Notes: generated by a model not told the origin, from the letters alone. A stretch of 64,000 nt of DNA from Antedon mediterranea (GCF_964355755.1 NC_092675.1:7166312-7230311); one strand, 5' to 3'. Positions 1-14,000 are shown, counted from the stretch's first letter. Made by a program: numbers and translations.

Positions 1-1861
1 TGATTAGCGATAGATATGTTCACATTGTATTTAAATGTGAATACAGTGGAATAAATACAGTACAGCATGTGGGTTAGCACAGTACAGTATCTTATAATGA
101 CGATAAAAAGCGTATACAGTTTCTTGTCTGCAGGCTGTAGCATTTAATCACACGAGCTACCGTAGTCACATGTGGGGAATTGGGGTACTTGAATAAACAT
201 ACTCTCTATTCTAAACAAAGAATAAAAGTAAACATCACAGTAAAGCGATCGTTAATATCACATACACCAAACGGCCCAATCACACAGGTTGCATTATAAT
301 GCCGATTTTTATCTCTTTTATCGCAACATAATTTATTGGTATTTAAATACAAATCAAACATTTCAAAGTTCACGAACACTCCTTTACAGTAAAATGCAAA
401 CCGTTCAAACATACCGGTCCAGCACGATATGATGTTCAATTTCATTAGTTTTACATTAAATACGCATATTTTACAAAAACTATTTATGCGATTTATTTTT
501 ACAAAATTATATTCCGTTAAAGGCCAGGTGCGGGCAAAAAATTTCTATTGATCATACCTTCCAATAATTATCGATCTATAGTTTCCCCTATGTTTCATAA
601 TTTTTGGGATTTTACTTGTGTTACACGAGTTTGTTGAAAATAAGCACTTTCTTATCAGTGGGGGGATAGTTTAAATTACACAGTAAAATCTCTATTCGTT
701 TAAACACACATTTTGTAAATAGAGAGGCATTTTAAAAAGCTATGAAAAATAAACGGTGTGGTAAAAAATGTTATCAGATGACTAAATATATTTAATATAA
801 CTTGAATATTACATTTCTGATATTTTTATTCAACTTCAGATTTTTATTTTCATGCTATAGCAAAAATTATCCACCGTATATCCACCATCTTTTTTCACCG
901 TCTAGGGAGTCACCAGACATGTTATTACATTAGGTTAACTACCTAACTACTGAAAAAAAGTCTTCCTGGTTTTTATGGAAGAATTTTGCCAAATTTTGTA
1001 TTTGACCATATTAAGTGAAATTCATGTTTTTTCGTCTCGATTTCTGTTACAAATATTTGATTTATGTACAATTAACCAAATATTAAATTTAAAATTCATG
1101 CCTGTACCTGAGCTTTAACACTAAGCAGCTTGGTACAAACTTTTTAACTTGTTACTATTTTATTATGTTAGTTATTAAGCTCCACACTATCACACATTAT
1201 GTGACAATAAACGTATAGTGTAGGCAGTGACGTATAGCGAGCCACGTACTCACGAGCGGCGGCGGCAATCAGTTTGAGAAAACTCGTTTGAAGGAGTTTA
1301 AATACTAATTCATAAATGTCACGTCTTTTCTATACTTCGTGGCTTGATAATCTGTCGTACCAGTATTATAACTTCAAAACAAGTTGTGCTGCTGGTGCGT
1401 TATAGGCTAATATCCATAAGAATATCACGAGGGGAAGGGAGGGCGTGTATTCATGAAAATACAACATTAGATTTGTGTTTTCCTCTCGACAAAACAAAGT
1501 GAATGTTTTGAAATACTGTAAACATGTGAAGGCGTTTACAGTGCATTGACTCTATTCAAGACACCCAAGTCTATAAATTAGGTCCAATTTTCGAAATTCA
1601 TTCATTCGAAATTTATATCACGGTAAGAAAAAACAGATTTAGGAGGGGTAGGCCTACTGTACAAATAAACACACTTTTAAAAATAAAGTATTTGCCAGTG
1701 CATTATTTATTAATTATGTGCAATTAAAATACATAAAAATGTGCAATATAATGGTATTTTTTCGATATTCAACCGTTGCACCATTAATATAAGTAAGTAT
1801 ATAAGAAAGATATATTTTCCAAAAACGAATAAAAATGTCTAAATGAAGAGCATATAGGCCT
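1..1861. other. Intergenic DNA without a recognised gene
   Basis: AT-rich sequence lying 3' of gene 1. I find no exon-like coding stretch with splice sites. A segment near 631-672 recurs in inverted orientation near 46380-46430, so at least part is dispersed repeat. A GC-richer patch at 1225-1270 (sequence acgagcggcggcggcaatc) stands out but has no assigned role. Confidence 0.5.
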
Positions 1862-2185
1862 AAAGTCATAATAACACGAATAGTATAACGTCATAATAAC
1901 ACGAATGGTATATAAAGTCATAATAACACGAATGATATATAAAGTCATAATAAAATGAATGATATATAAAGTAATAATAACACGAATGGTATATAAAGTC
2001 ATAATATCACGAATGGTATATAAAGTCATAATATCACGAATGGTATATAAAGTCGTAATAATACGAATGGTGTATAAAGTCATAATAACACGAATGATAT
2101 ATAAAGTCATAATAACACGAATGGTATATAAAGTAATAATAACACGAATGCTATATATAGTCATAATATCACGAATGCTATATTA
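1862..2185. repeat. 27-bp minisatellite, array 1
   Basis: About twelve imperfect copies of a 27-bp unit of the form cataataacacgaatggta followed by tataaagt. Because 27 is a multiple of three, open frames with a nine-residue repeat appear on both strands; they are not genes. The same unit recurs at 3391-3508 and 4443-4832. Confidence 0.95.
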
Positions 2186-2810
2186 TACAAATAATGAATG
2201 TTTATGAGTGTAGGCCTAATGGTACAAATAATGGCACGAGGTGAATGATGAAAGGTTATATTTCAACGAGGCGATGAGCCGAGTTGAAATATAACCTTTA
2301 ATCATTCACCAAGTGCCATTATTTGTACCATTACACGAATACAAAACATTCATTATTTGTTTTATATAATATCTAAATAAATTCTTGTAATTTGAATCAA
2401 ATAAAAGGTAGCCCTAGCCAAAGCCTACTAGACTACTACATTTCATTCACATTGATTAAAAACAGTAACATTTGGTTTTTAATAATTTTATATTAAATGT
2501 TATATTCATATGGATTTCGTAAACACACCTACTTTTGTGTTAATTATGTCAACAAACGACCAAACAATCCTAGGCCTAGCAAGGCTAAAACGCCTAGGCT
2601 AGGCCTAGCCTAATACTAGCATGGCCTAGGCTAGACCTAGTAGCCTAGGGCTAGTACTAGCTTGGCTGAAAGGCAAAACTTCGACAGACAATTGGAACTT
2701 ATCTAAGCTAATTATGGTTTTTCCAACAATTCCACGTCTTGTAGGGATGTCCCCATTAATTAATCAAAATCCTAAAAACGATCTAAAGCTAATTTAAATG
2801 CCTTTTTGAA
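2186..2810. repeat. Palindrome-headed dispersed element, copy 1
   Basis: The element starts with a near-perfect inverted repeat: the arm at about 2186-2265 pairs with 2283-2366 around a short loop, sharing tggtacaaataatggcac. About 440 bp of body follow, rich in CCTAGGCCTAG. A diverged copy lies at 20551-21075 with the same order of motifs (hairpin, then aaaggtagccctagcc-like, then caacaaacgaccaaacaa). I see no transposase; it looks like a non-autonomous element. Confidence 0.75.
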
Positions 2811-2889
2811 TGAAAATAATACATAATGTCCAAATCATACACAAATATCTGCTGCTGTTGCATATCTCGCGCGCGGTGGTGTTTACAAA

Positions 2890-3300
2890 TGAAACTGAGA
2901 CCAGACGACAGGTGGCGCTGTTGTATTTCACAGTACAGAGCCATATCATAGGGTATGTGTTTTTTTTTACTTTTTTTACTTTTTTACTTTTCTGTTAATT
3001 GTTATATTTTATATTGTGAAGGATGCACCTTTGTGCTAAGTGTGCCACCAATCTAAAGGTGTAATTCCAAATAAATAAATAAAATAAATAAAATATTGTG
3101 TACTAGATTTTTTTTTCATCCGCGAAACGTTTTTTTTTCGTACACAAAATGTTTAAAAGAAAAACGAAACTGAGGCCAGACGACAGGTGGCGCTGTTGTA
3201 TTTCACAGTACAGAGCCATATAATAGGATAATTTGTGTACTAGATTTTTTTTCATCCGCGAGACGTTTTTTTTTTCGTACACAAAAATGTTTCAAAAAGT
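2890..3300. repeat. Local direct duplications around a LINE-like 3' tail
   Basis: The stretch around ccagacgacaggtggcgctg occurs at about 2900 and again at about 3176. The stretch beginning gtgtactagatttttttt occurs at about 3098 and 3236. Between them, 3050-3095 reads like the 3' end of a retroposon, ending in an aaataaataaata simple tail. No gene is seen. Confidence 0.6.
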
Positions 3301-3390
3301 ACTATTAAACGATCGTTTAATAGTGCGTACTATTGAACGCCATGTGACCCACAGTCGTTCAATCAAATGACAGGAATTTATTTAGGTGTT

Positions 3391-3508
3391 ATATAAAAAT
3401 TCATAATATTACGAATGGTGTATAAAGTCATAATAACACGAATGGTATATAAAGTCATAATAACACAAATGATATATAAAGTAATAATATCACGAATGGT
3501 ATATTATA
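3391..3508. repeat. 27-bp minisatellite, array 2
   Basis: About four copies of the same unit as the arrays at 1862 and 4443. The array runs directly into the palindrome at 3509, just as array 1 runs into the palindrome at 2186. Confidence 0.9.
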
Positions 3509-3692
3509 CAGATATTGACTGCTTAGAGGTTAAATATAAGATTTGACATCCCCGAGGGAATGATATTAAGTTCGAGGGAATATATATTTCCCGAAGCGCC
3601 AGCTGAGGGAAATATATATTCCCCGAGAACTTAATATCATTCCCGAGGGGATGTCAAATCTTATATTTAACCGATATAAAAGGCAATATCTG
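3509..3692. repeat. Large palindrome (foldback) next to minisatellite
   Basis: Two inverted arms of roughly 80 bp meet at about 3595-3608 (gaagcgccagctga). The arms contain ggttaaatataagatttgac and its complement, and the outer ends cagatattg and caatatctg still pair. A stable cruciform or hairpin is expected. There is no coding content. Confidence 0.85.
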
Positions 3693-4141
3693 TTATATTA
3701 TATAGCCAAGAACAAGTCTGCTGGGTTGGGTGAAGCTAGGCTAGGCCTCCTATAGTATTTGTATTGTATTTAAAACAAGCCTGCCTAGACACCTTACCTT
3801 GCGAAGAATAATATACAGATAATTACTAATTAATGATTCCTTGGCAATAAAATATTCACTTAGGCCTAGGTCGTTTAAATTAACAGAAGAATTTCCATCA
3901 ATAAGCCTATTAATAATAATATTATAATCAGGTAGGCCGAATAAACAATTCGTCTTCTCTCGATCTTCGAGGAGCCGAATCACCGGATGTTCAGCGCGTA
4001 CTAGTTACTAGGTTACTACCGTGAGTATTGACCAATCACAAACGGTGTTTCATCACATTTAGGGTGGACTTATAACAAATGAGGGCGCTATGTATGGATA
4101 GCTTAAATAGTTTAGAAGATTAATTTCTTCAAGCAAATTCC

Positions 4142-4390
4142 GTGGCCCAGCGGGTGAAACGTTGTCTTGCGATGGAGTGACAATTCCACCCGAGTTCAAG
4201 ATCGAGTAGATGACTTTTGTTTATTTATCGGCAAACTCGAGTGTTGCACACGAAAATTACACAGTCAATATCATCGTACTCGAGAATTTATATGATTAAT
4301 GACAGGGGACACGATTATTACGCGAAAATTACACAGTCAATATCATCGTTCTCGAGGATATATACGATTTACGATCCTCGCAGCGGTAGT
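4142..4390 (+). repeat. tRNA-derived SINE-like head with 72-bp direct repeat
   Basis: The sequence tggcccagcgggtgaaacg resembles a Pol III A box, and gagttcaagatcgag about 45 bp on resembles a B box, as in tRNA-derived SINEs. Downstream, cgaaaattacacagtcaata occurs twice, 72 bp apart (about 4251 and 4323). A complete tRNA fold is not convincing, so I call a SINE relic, not a tRNA gene. Confidence 0.5.
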
Positions 4391-4442
4391 CATGTGATGC
4401 AGTTTCAACCAATCACGTTCGCGTATTTATATAGGCTATGTA

Positions 4443-4832
4443 ATATAAAGTCATAATAACAGGAATGCTATATAAAGTCATAATAACACGAATGATATAT
4501 AAAGTCATAATGACACAAATGATATATAAAGTCAAAATAACACGAATGATATATAAAGTCATAATGACACAAATGATATATAAAGTCATAATAACACGAA
4601 TGCTGTATAAAGTCAATAACACGAATAGCGTATAAAGTCATAATACAAATGGTACATATAAAGTCATCCATAATAATATGAATGGTGTATAAAGTCATAA
4701 TAACACGAATAGCGTATAAAGTAATAATACAAATGGTACATATACATTTATAATAACACGAATGGTATAAAGTCATAGTAACACGAATCTATATATAAAT
4801 TCATAGTAGCACGAATAGTATATATTATAATA
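4443..4832. repeat. 27-bp minisatellite, array 3
   Basis: Some fourteen degenerate units of the minisatellite seen at 1862 and 3391. It ends about 110 bp beyond the stop codon of gene 1, so it may lie in or next to the 3' untranslated region. Confidence 0.9.
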
Positions 4833-4940
4833 AGGTCATTTAAAGAATACAATTCTTTTTTAATAGGCATGTTCTGTAAGTATACCTATTTACTATCGTT
4901 CTAACAACTATTTTGCCAAGTAAAAAACAACCTTCAACAC

Positions 4941-5027
4941 TTATTTCTTATAAACAGTTGGATTTTCATACAAATGACAGTGTCCAATGTATGCTGAAAT
5001 AATCTCATAGCAAAAACTGTACTGGTC
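4941..5027 (-). CDS. Gene 1 last exon: D2 C-terminus and stop
   Basis: Encodes [13 protein letters not shown] and a short tail ending in TAA (4941-4943). The DQYxFCY stretch is the expected continuation of the last phosphatase helix after LVQNI. The acceptor is ttcag. The matching exon of gene 2 is 49397-49474. Confidence 0.88.
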   Translation of the reverse strand, partial: DQYSFCYEIISAYIGHCHLYENPTVYKK

Positions 5028-8000
5028 CTGAAAAAAGCATAATAAAATCGAAATAATGAATGAATATCCTGATAATGAAAACAATATTTTTGTAAATGGT
5101 ATTTCTAAAATATCTTAATAATATCATATCACTATATATTTAGTTTAACACTATATACAGCAATATATTGTAATTAGTTTGTATTGAGCATTACAACAAC
5201 AAAGTACAGCAATATGTATTATATTAAAAAAAGAAAGAATATTAATATATTAGGCCTATAAGGGAAAACTAGTATAGACACCATTAGCAAACGAAATATA
5301 AAATGACCATGGAGGAATTTAAACTAATGACAAAGGATGAAACTTCAGTCTATAAATTGTTTAAACCTGTTTGGTAATTAAATCAGAAAAATACGTCGCT
5401 GCCTCGAAACACTACTGAAACTGGACCTAGTGAGAATACTCGAAACTACCACCATTTTCTTAAGCCTCCAAAATTCGTAGGCGTGCTAAATGCATTGAAC
5501 GAGACATTTTCAGTTTGTGAGGACGGTTTAAAATAAAATAAAATAAACTTACAATATTTTGTACTAAACCTGGTCTCTTTGTCCGCATTTTTTTAACCGT
5601 TTGAAAGACATCAATGATATTTTCCAATTTCATGCTTTCAACAATTTCTATTATTGTGCAGAAGATTCCGGTTCTACCAACACCATTGCTACAAACAAGA
5701 AAAAAGACACAAACTAAATTAATTTCAATGTGTAAAGTAAAAAAGGTGCATTATTGGTATACATCAACGTTATATTGTTCACATACAACTAAATGTTTTG
5801 TATGATTAAATACTGCGCCTTGTAAAGTTTGTGAGAAGATCAATAATGGAGGTCATACCTGCAATAAACAGCTACTAAACTAATTTCAATGTGTAAAGTG
5901 AAAAAGGTGCATTATTGGTATACACCAATGTTATATTGTTAACATACAACTAAATGTTGTGTATGATGAAATACTGCGCCTTGTATAGTTTGTGAGAAGA
6001 TCAATAATGGAGGTCTTACCTGCAATGAACAGCTATTGGATGACTGCCATGATGATATTCATGTTGGTTCTTATCAACCAGCTCCAGCACCTCTAATAAG
6101 TTTATGGGATTTTCTGGAATGTCTTGGCTAGTTGGCCATCCATGTACTTGATACATCGATACTGTAGACATATCATCCTGAACCATAGTTGTAGAAACAA
6201 GTATTATAGCATTTAATTTGTGTATAGTTTAACCTATCATTAAGATTAAACTTTACCAAAAGTAATGGAATTGAAGTTAACAAGTATAAACACATATCAA
6301 ATGGCTTACCGGCTTGTAATTGTTAGTGATGCTGAATTCTCTAATAGTAATTGCTCCTTTTGATTGATTTGATGTTAAAGTAACAACTAAATGACCATAT
6401 TGTTCAGTAGCACCTTCTTCATCCATCCAATACTTAGCATAAGACTATAAATGAATTATAAATATGAATAATTTAATTAGTTGAGATAATAATCTATTGA
6501 ACAAATTTGAAAACATGCTTATAAGTCTGGTGTCGCGAATCGCGAATGCTGCAGTGTTCGCCACTTTTTCACGCCAACATTCTCTGTCCAGAGAGCTGAT
6601 GATGATACTTCTACCAATCATGATCCAATCCATTTCATTTGCCCATGATGTTGCTTGACGTCCTCGTGGTCATTTTTTAGTAGTTGTTATATATAAGCAG
6701 CAGCCACTAGGCTATAGTAAAACATGGGTTATTAGGAGAACATAATATTGAGAAAATATTCAAAATTCTTACCGGATCATTTAAATCCATTTCATTGAGC
6801 ATGACAACAGAACGAACGTTCCAGTCAAATAGCAAACGCCACATATCTTCAACAGTGTTAGGTAAAGGCATCTGAGTTGCTATAAACTTATTGTTCTTCT
6901 TGTAACCCTGCAATTTTAATAAGTAGATGCTTTTTTATTCTATGTATCACTTTGTGCTGTAGATCTGTATTAACTATATTAATTTTATATGTTTTCTTAC
7001 ATTGACAAAAGACGCATTGATATATGCATTTCCTCCAGTAGAACTCTGTGTCAGCAAATATGGACGATAACGATCAACTAGAAAAAAAAGACCCCACATC
7101 GTTAAGGCCAATTTACACAGACGAGCGGTACCGGTAAGCGGAAAACTGCGTAGTTTGTCCACGTAGAATCTGTACGGGCGGTTTCCGCCCTGCGTTGTGT
7201 GTAAATGGTCATAGGGAATAAAATAGATTCTACAGTTTTATTATCGTTACCACTCGTCTGTGTAAATTGGCCTTTATGCCTATTGGTTTGGAAAAAGCAT
7301 AATGGAATTTCTCATTTAGGTCGAAAAAATGCTGATATCGTTTTTAAAATTGAACATTACTACAGGAAACTTACCTTTATTTGGAAACCAGGCATATGAC
7401 ATTTAGGAATTTGTATAATACTACACAAGCTATACAGTAGAGAGTCAGTTTGGTATGATTTTCTCCGAAATATACTTACTTGGTACAACGTCAGAGAAAC
7501 GATTCTTGTTTTCGTTCTCTGGTAATAGTGCCGTTTTACAGTGATCCATTGCAGGATGAGGAGTCACAAGTTGTAGAATCTGAAAAAATAACACTTTATA
7601 AACACAAGTTTCTGGCTTGCCAAACACAAGTTTATCTTGGTTTTTTCTTTTGATTTTACTTTTTGGGACCTTGCCACTTTCAAAACTCAAAAAAATATAT
7701 TACCATTTTTTAAGACACTTCTTTCTTTTCCAATCTGTTTTTCTCATAAAATATTTGTAAATTAAAAGAAATGTTCTTTTTTTGAAAGAAATAAATGTTA
7801 ACTTGAATTGAATTGAAACATTACATTGACTTATTATTCAACCAACCTCAAACTCCTTATTCAAATAAGACGTATTGGTCTGCGGATTAATACGCTTTAA
7901 TTCAGAGTGACGTTCTTGGAAATTACTTGCATTCATAGCAGTATCCTCACAAAAGCTGTATTCCAATAGGACATCATAGATAAACACATATTGATCCTGA

Positions 8001-11000
8001 AAATAATGATAATAATATGATAATAACGTATTAAACAATGTGTTTGATTTTTATCTACTACTACTATAGTGTTTCATTTCACTAAAAATGTTTACAACAA
8101 CAAAAAGTAGAAAATAGATGTGTATGTCTTTTGTTGTTTATTATAAATTACGTGGGTCTACACATAATATAAATCTACGTTAATGTATAATAATATATGT
8201 ATTATGTTTTATTAACATTTGCTTTATTAACTGAAAAAGCTACAAAGCATGATTTAGTTGACTACGACCTGTATTTCATTACACTAAGTTTACTTTTAAA
8301 ACATGTAATAGGAAGATTGTGTATCACTACTATTTCTAAAATTATTTTAAACTTACAGGTGTGTACACCATGTTGATTCGTTGGTCTCTTAGTTTACGTA
8401 CATAGTTGTAAACGTCAACCTTTTGTTCTTTATTAACCATTTCCATCATACTGTTGATAGCAATAAATGTTCCTGTGCTTCCAACACCGGCACTAAATAT
8501 TTAAAAAATTAGTTCAGGAGGATGGTTATACAATTCTGTTTCTCGCACATTGATTTATAGTTTTTTAGTATATTTTTTTTTCATAAAAGCCTTGTAAAAT
8601 GAATGTAAGGAAAAGGGGTTTAATTGGTATAGGATTTTCTTTGATGTTTTAAATGTTATAATATATATATTTATCATGCAAGTGCAACTTGTTATTAATA
8701 AAATAAGTACCTGCAATGAACCAAGAGAGGAGCTGGAGCATCCGTGGCACTGCACTTTACCTCTTTGATAAATCTTAGTACAGCATTCGCAGAAGGTGGC
8801 ACGCCCATATCTGGCCAAGTTGTGAAATGAAATTGCTTGATGCATCTGTAGTCAACTTCCTGAATAGAAATACATAATAGAGTTTATGCCTGAACCTTGT
8901 AATATATTCTTAGATCTTTGGACATCGTTTATATACGGTAAATCAGCAGACTTCATTACAAACTATATACATGTATAATCAGACAAAATTACAGATATAC
9001 AAATAAAATCTATAGAACTGTTTATTTGATTACAAAGATAAATATATAGATTTAAGTCCCAACATATAATAGGATTAGAAAAACATAAATAAAAATACGA
9101 ATACAACGCCACGTAGTTTATCCCAGTAGACAAGCCCTAATTTACTTAATGAAATAATAATAATAATGAAATACTTGATCATTAGAGGCTTGTACTATTT
9201 AAAAACATATATTAATTGACTTATGATTTATTCTGGTAAATTACCATTTTAATCATAAGATCAGTATGATTAGTATACAATATCGTTACGATACATACGT
9301 CTTTCCAAACTTTCAAGTACCGAATCTTGTGGTCTGCATAGCCTTCAATGGCATCTAGAAGAACGTTAAATTCTCCATACTCAGCTACAGGACCCATGTT
9401 ATCCTGCCAATATTTCTCACAGACTTTCTGAAAGTAATGATTTTACATACATATGTTGATAGATTAGATGTAATTAATGATTGACTAAGAGTATTTACTG
9501 ATTTCTGAATTGTTGTTTAATCACAAACCATTGTAGCAGAATAACGCATTTACTTTGGTGACTCAGTGTCTTTTATTTTGTATTTTATTTTATAAATTAA
9601 TTAATAATTTTCATTAAATAGGCCTAAAAGTATTTTACTATACTTGATTCATAGCAACTAAAAAACAAAAACATAATCGATCTTCAATCAGATGAGAGAA
9701 TTACCTTATCCGATTCAATATTACTCAACATCACAATATTTTCGATATTCTCTTGCCAAATCATACGCCAAAAGTCAGTCAACGAAACCTTATTTGGTCC
9801 TGAAATGAAATAGCACAAATAGCAATACTGGTTAATTGATATAGGCTCCAGTGTATGTTTGAATAATCCACATTGCATGCAACAACAATATAAGATTAAG
9901 ATAAAATTAAGAATTCAAAATGTTTTTTAATTAATTATGATATATAAAAGCAAAATATATATTTATAATGAATAATAGTAATTTTAATCATATTTTAAAA
10001 CTTACCCTGACTTGCAATGTAAACATTATTCCGCTTGTATCCCTAGAAAAATAAAAAATTATAATGGTTAATACAGTTACAATATACTGACAGAGGAAGG
10101 ACATTCTGGTATATTAATGGTTATAATATATTGGAACCTTTCGACAAAGATAAGCAATTGAACATGGTCTACATTATGTTCAGCATGCTTTATCTTGGAC
10201 ATTACAAGCGAAGAAATTGAAAAGTTTACTGAAGCCCTTACTCTGGAAAAAGAGTGTTTGTAAGGCATTACTTACATGTACATAACAAGCGTTAATGTAT
10301 CCAGATTCTGTGCCATTTCCTTCAAGAGTGACTCTCGAGTGATCATCTTTAAGTAAAAAGTTCAACAAAAGTAGATGTTTACAAGAGTAATATACTGTAT
10401 CTCTGGTAGATTTTCCTTTCCCTGGAATTAGCCATCCCATTCCTCCTTTCCCAACCAACACACTACGTACAGTAGCAGTAAAAAATTGCTAAAAAATATA
10501 TACTTACAGGCAAAGATGTTTTTAAATCGATTCTTTGAGCTGTTTGATGGTTGTGAAGCTACTTCCCATGGATGAGTCTGTCCTTTTGGAAGAGTCTATT
10601 AAAATAAAACAACCAGAACTAAATAAACAGAAGATACATATATAGGTTACTATACTGATAATAAATAAGTTTATAGTATTAAAATCTTGTAAAAAAATCC
10701 AACATACCCCATATTCTTTTAGAAGACCATCCAGTAGATTCAATCGCTTCTTCGCAACAAAATCTGGGAGATCATTTATGCAAATTGGTTGCATGGTTTT
10801 AACGTTCTCATACAATCTTTCGTCAAAGTTTTCAGATACTTCGGGAATAAATGATAAGTTCCTAGCTTCCAATTCAATAGCTTCATACATTGAGTCTTCA
10901 ATAGGTTTTCTTAAACATTCGTAGGATTGGCTATTTTCTGTCATATAATATAAATAAAGTGAATGTGCAGACGTGATGTGATTGTCACTAAAGTTGAAAT

Positions 11001-14000
11001 ATTGTTGTCGATTATTCTACAGTACTGTCTTTATCTTTATACCACGTCTGTTTCAACTACCCATGGCCATAACAAGAATGCTATTTTAAGAGTGAAGTGT
11101 GATTTTTAAAAAGGTAACATTTAATAAATATCAGTTAGATATAAAAATAGAACATAATTAGTAGATCTGGGAATTACTTGTGTGATCATAATACAATAAG
11201 ACAGAAGCTTTGCAAAATAAAACAAAAGGAGCTTCTAAAACTGCAACAGAAGTGAACCTATGTTGAATCTTGCTATACAATAATAATAAAAAACAGTTAT
11301 TACAGTGACACATTCGGGAACTAGCAAAGTCAACATCTTAAGCCGTAAAGTGTTAAAACGTGTTTTGCCCCTTATTCGTTTCATGAATGTGTACTTTTAG
11401 TAGGAGTGTCCCTGAACAGGACTGTCCCGGGGTAAAAGAATGGATTCTATTTTATTATTAGGCCTTATGATCCTATGAATATGCAATTATTCATTGTTGC
11501 CTGTACCTGAAATATCATTTTTTGAATCATTTCTCTTTCTTGCGTATTGCATATATGTATCTTCTTTTTTAGAAGACCGTTTGCGAATTCTGAAATTAAA
11601 AATGTCATTCTGATTTGAGATGATACAAAAAAATTATAACAATTTTAGGAAATATTATAATCATACAGTAAAAACTTTCAAATTCATATTATAAAAAATG
11701 TTTTCACTATCAATCAATATCAGTAGACCAATGATACTATTTCGTACAAGTCAACCAAATATATATAGTCAAAACATTTTACTTTGGATTCGATTAGTAT
11801 TGAGATATTTCATTAATTGTAAACGATGACTGGTCTCCTAGGTTACACACCAACAAGATCTAGCCAGTGGCATTGTAACAACACACAACAATTGACGAAG
11901 TCTAGCTGAAAGCTTGACGAAACTGTTTTGAAACGTTAGTGTTTTGAAGAACAACAAAAGAATAATGAGGGTGCTATTGTATAGTGTGTAAAAGGCCGTT
12001 TTGGCGTGCCATAGATAGATAGAAAACAAAAGAAAATACCGACAGCGTGGTTGGTAAGACGTGTGCAAGTAAATGATAATAAAAATCAGAAAGTTCTTGG
12101 GGTTCTTGCGTATATATTATTATGGGCCTTTCTTCAGTAAGTTAGTTAGTTTACTGGTTTACAATTAATGAACTATATCTCAAAATATGTATAGCCATAC
12201 AATATCTACAGTGTTTTGTGTAATTATATATAATTATAAACATTATAAGATATATTATTATAAAAAAGAGCAAAAAGTGTAGCTAATTATTATTCTATAC
12301 AACAATCCTTACCGAATAATGCAGAAAATCAAAATAGCAGCAATAAAAAGGATAAATAGAATACCAATAACAGCACCAACTATTACCGAGTTCGAGCCAG
12401 ACTTAGGCCTATCTGTAATTGTAAACAGTATGAATATCACCATGACAACAGCTAGTTTTGGTAAGCAAATTTTGAATAAGCAATACATATGAATATGTAC
12501 AGTATTAAAAATTGTTTGTAAAATAATCCTGATCTATGCATTTATAAAATAGGCCTAATCAAAATGTTATATTTAATACCATTAACTGGTGCTTTAACAG
12601 CAGTTGTCGAGAAACTCCAATTTCCAACTCCAGCGCCATTGACAACTCTAGCCTGATTAATAATAAGCATCGGTATAAATGCAATAACATATTGTAAACA
12701 AAACAGCATGGTTCATACAATTCCACTTTAAAAGCAGGAAAACTAATGTATGAAAAACAATACAGTACAGCTTCTGGATAAATGCTACAAGATATACTCA
12801 AGCCCGGAAAGAAAGTTTAAACCTTTATCAACTACTGTAAGTTATATTGTATTATTACATCATTAATTTGCGAGTACAAAAATTATTACTTATTGTGAAC
12901 CGTACTTACACTAACTTGGTAATTTCCTGTGTCTAAATTTGGTATCCTATAGCCTTCAATATTGTCTTCACCTTCATTTAAAATAATTTGTTGAATACCC
13001 CATTCGTCATCTGAACTATATCTGACATCATATTGAATCATGTTTCCATAGAGATTGCGGGTAACCGAAGGAGACAGCCATACAGATACTACGAGATACG
13101 ATTGTTTGTGAGTTGCTTTGACTTCTGGAGCTGGAGGTTCTGAAAGGTGATACAAGTATATCCATTTCAAATTACATAAAAACTGACTAACCTAATAAAA
13201 AGAAAACAGCAACAGAAAAAGTAGAATAGAAAGAACATTTAAGTATGTATGTCCTATATATTCTTCTAGCCTGGTGTACTAGATTTATAATAAAGATGTT
13301 AATGCACATCACAGTACAATCATTCAGAATGTGTTGAGAAAGTTTGAATTTGATGAATAGGAAAGAGAAAAATCGATGATTAGCCACGGACATGAATATT
13401 AATTTCAACTTTATGTGTGTGTGTGTGGACTATTGTTGTTTGACATGTTGTATCAAATATTTAGTAGACACACACGTTCTTAAATATAGACTCAAACCCA
13501 CGACTTTTAAACGACTCTGGGTGTTTGAACCTAAGGCTTGTGTTGATACCAAGGGCTAACCCTCACGTTTTTCTAAATTAACAACAATATTCCGGTAGAC
13601 TGGTACTTCATAGTAGTATCAATATTACTATCACATTTGTGCAAAACCCACGGCTTACTTGAGATTCCAAGATGCAAAAATTAGTTATTACTTTTATATC
13701 ATCACATGTTCGATTAACTTAAATTAAGTTATAAAAAGAAACCAGACTGTATACAGAGAAAACTTACTTTCCTCAGGTGAATATTCAATTGTTATTGTTG
13801 GTACACCAACAAAGTCTTTGTTTGTTGCCATTACAGATATGGTGTATTCTGTGTATGTTTCAAGATCTTGTAATGTGTACGCTAATGTTTCAGTGGTGAG
13901 ATTTGTTGATAAAGACTCATCTGAAGGTCTATAAGACACTGTGTAAGACACTATGCCAGTGGAACACTTTGCCTCATCAATCTAAGAAATAAACAAAATA

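Noticed and set aside
1784-2207. Open frames of 82-126 codons on both strands with a nine-residue repeat
   Set aside because: They are products of a 27-bp minisatellite, whose period is a multiple of three. The same occurs at 4413-4776.
8555-8845. A 96-codon minus-strand protein
   Set aside because: It is the wrong frame of the D1 WPD-loop exon read through into the intron.
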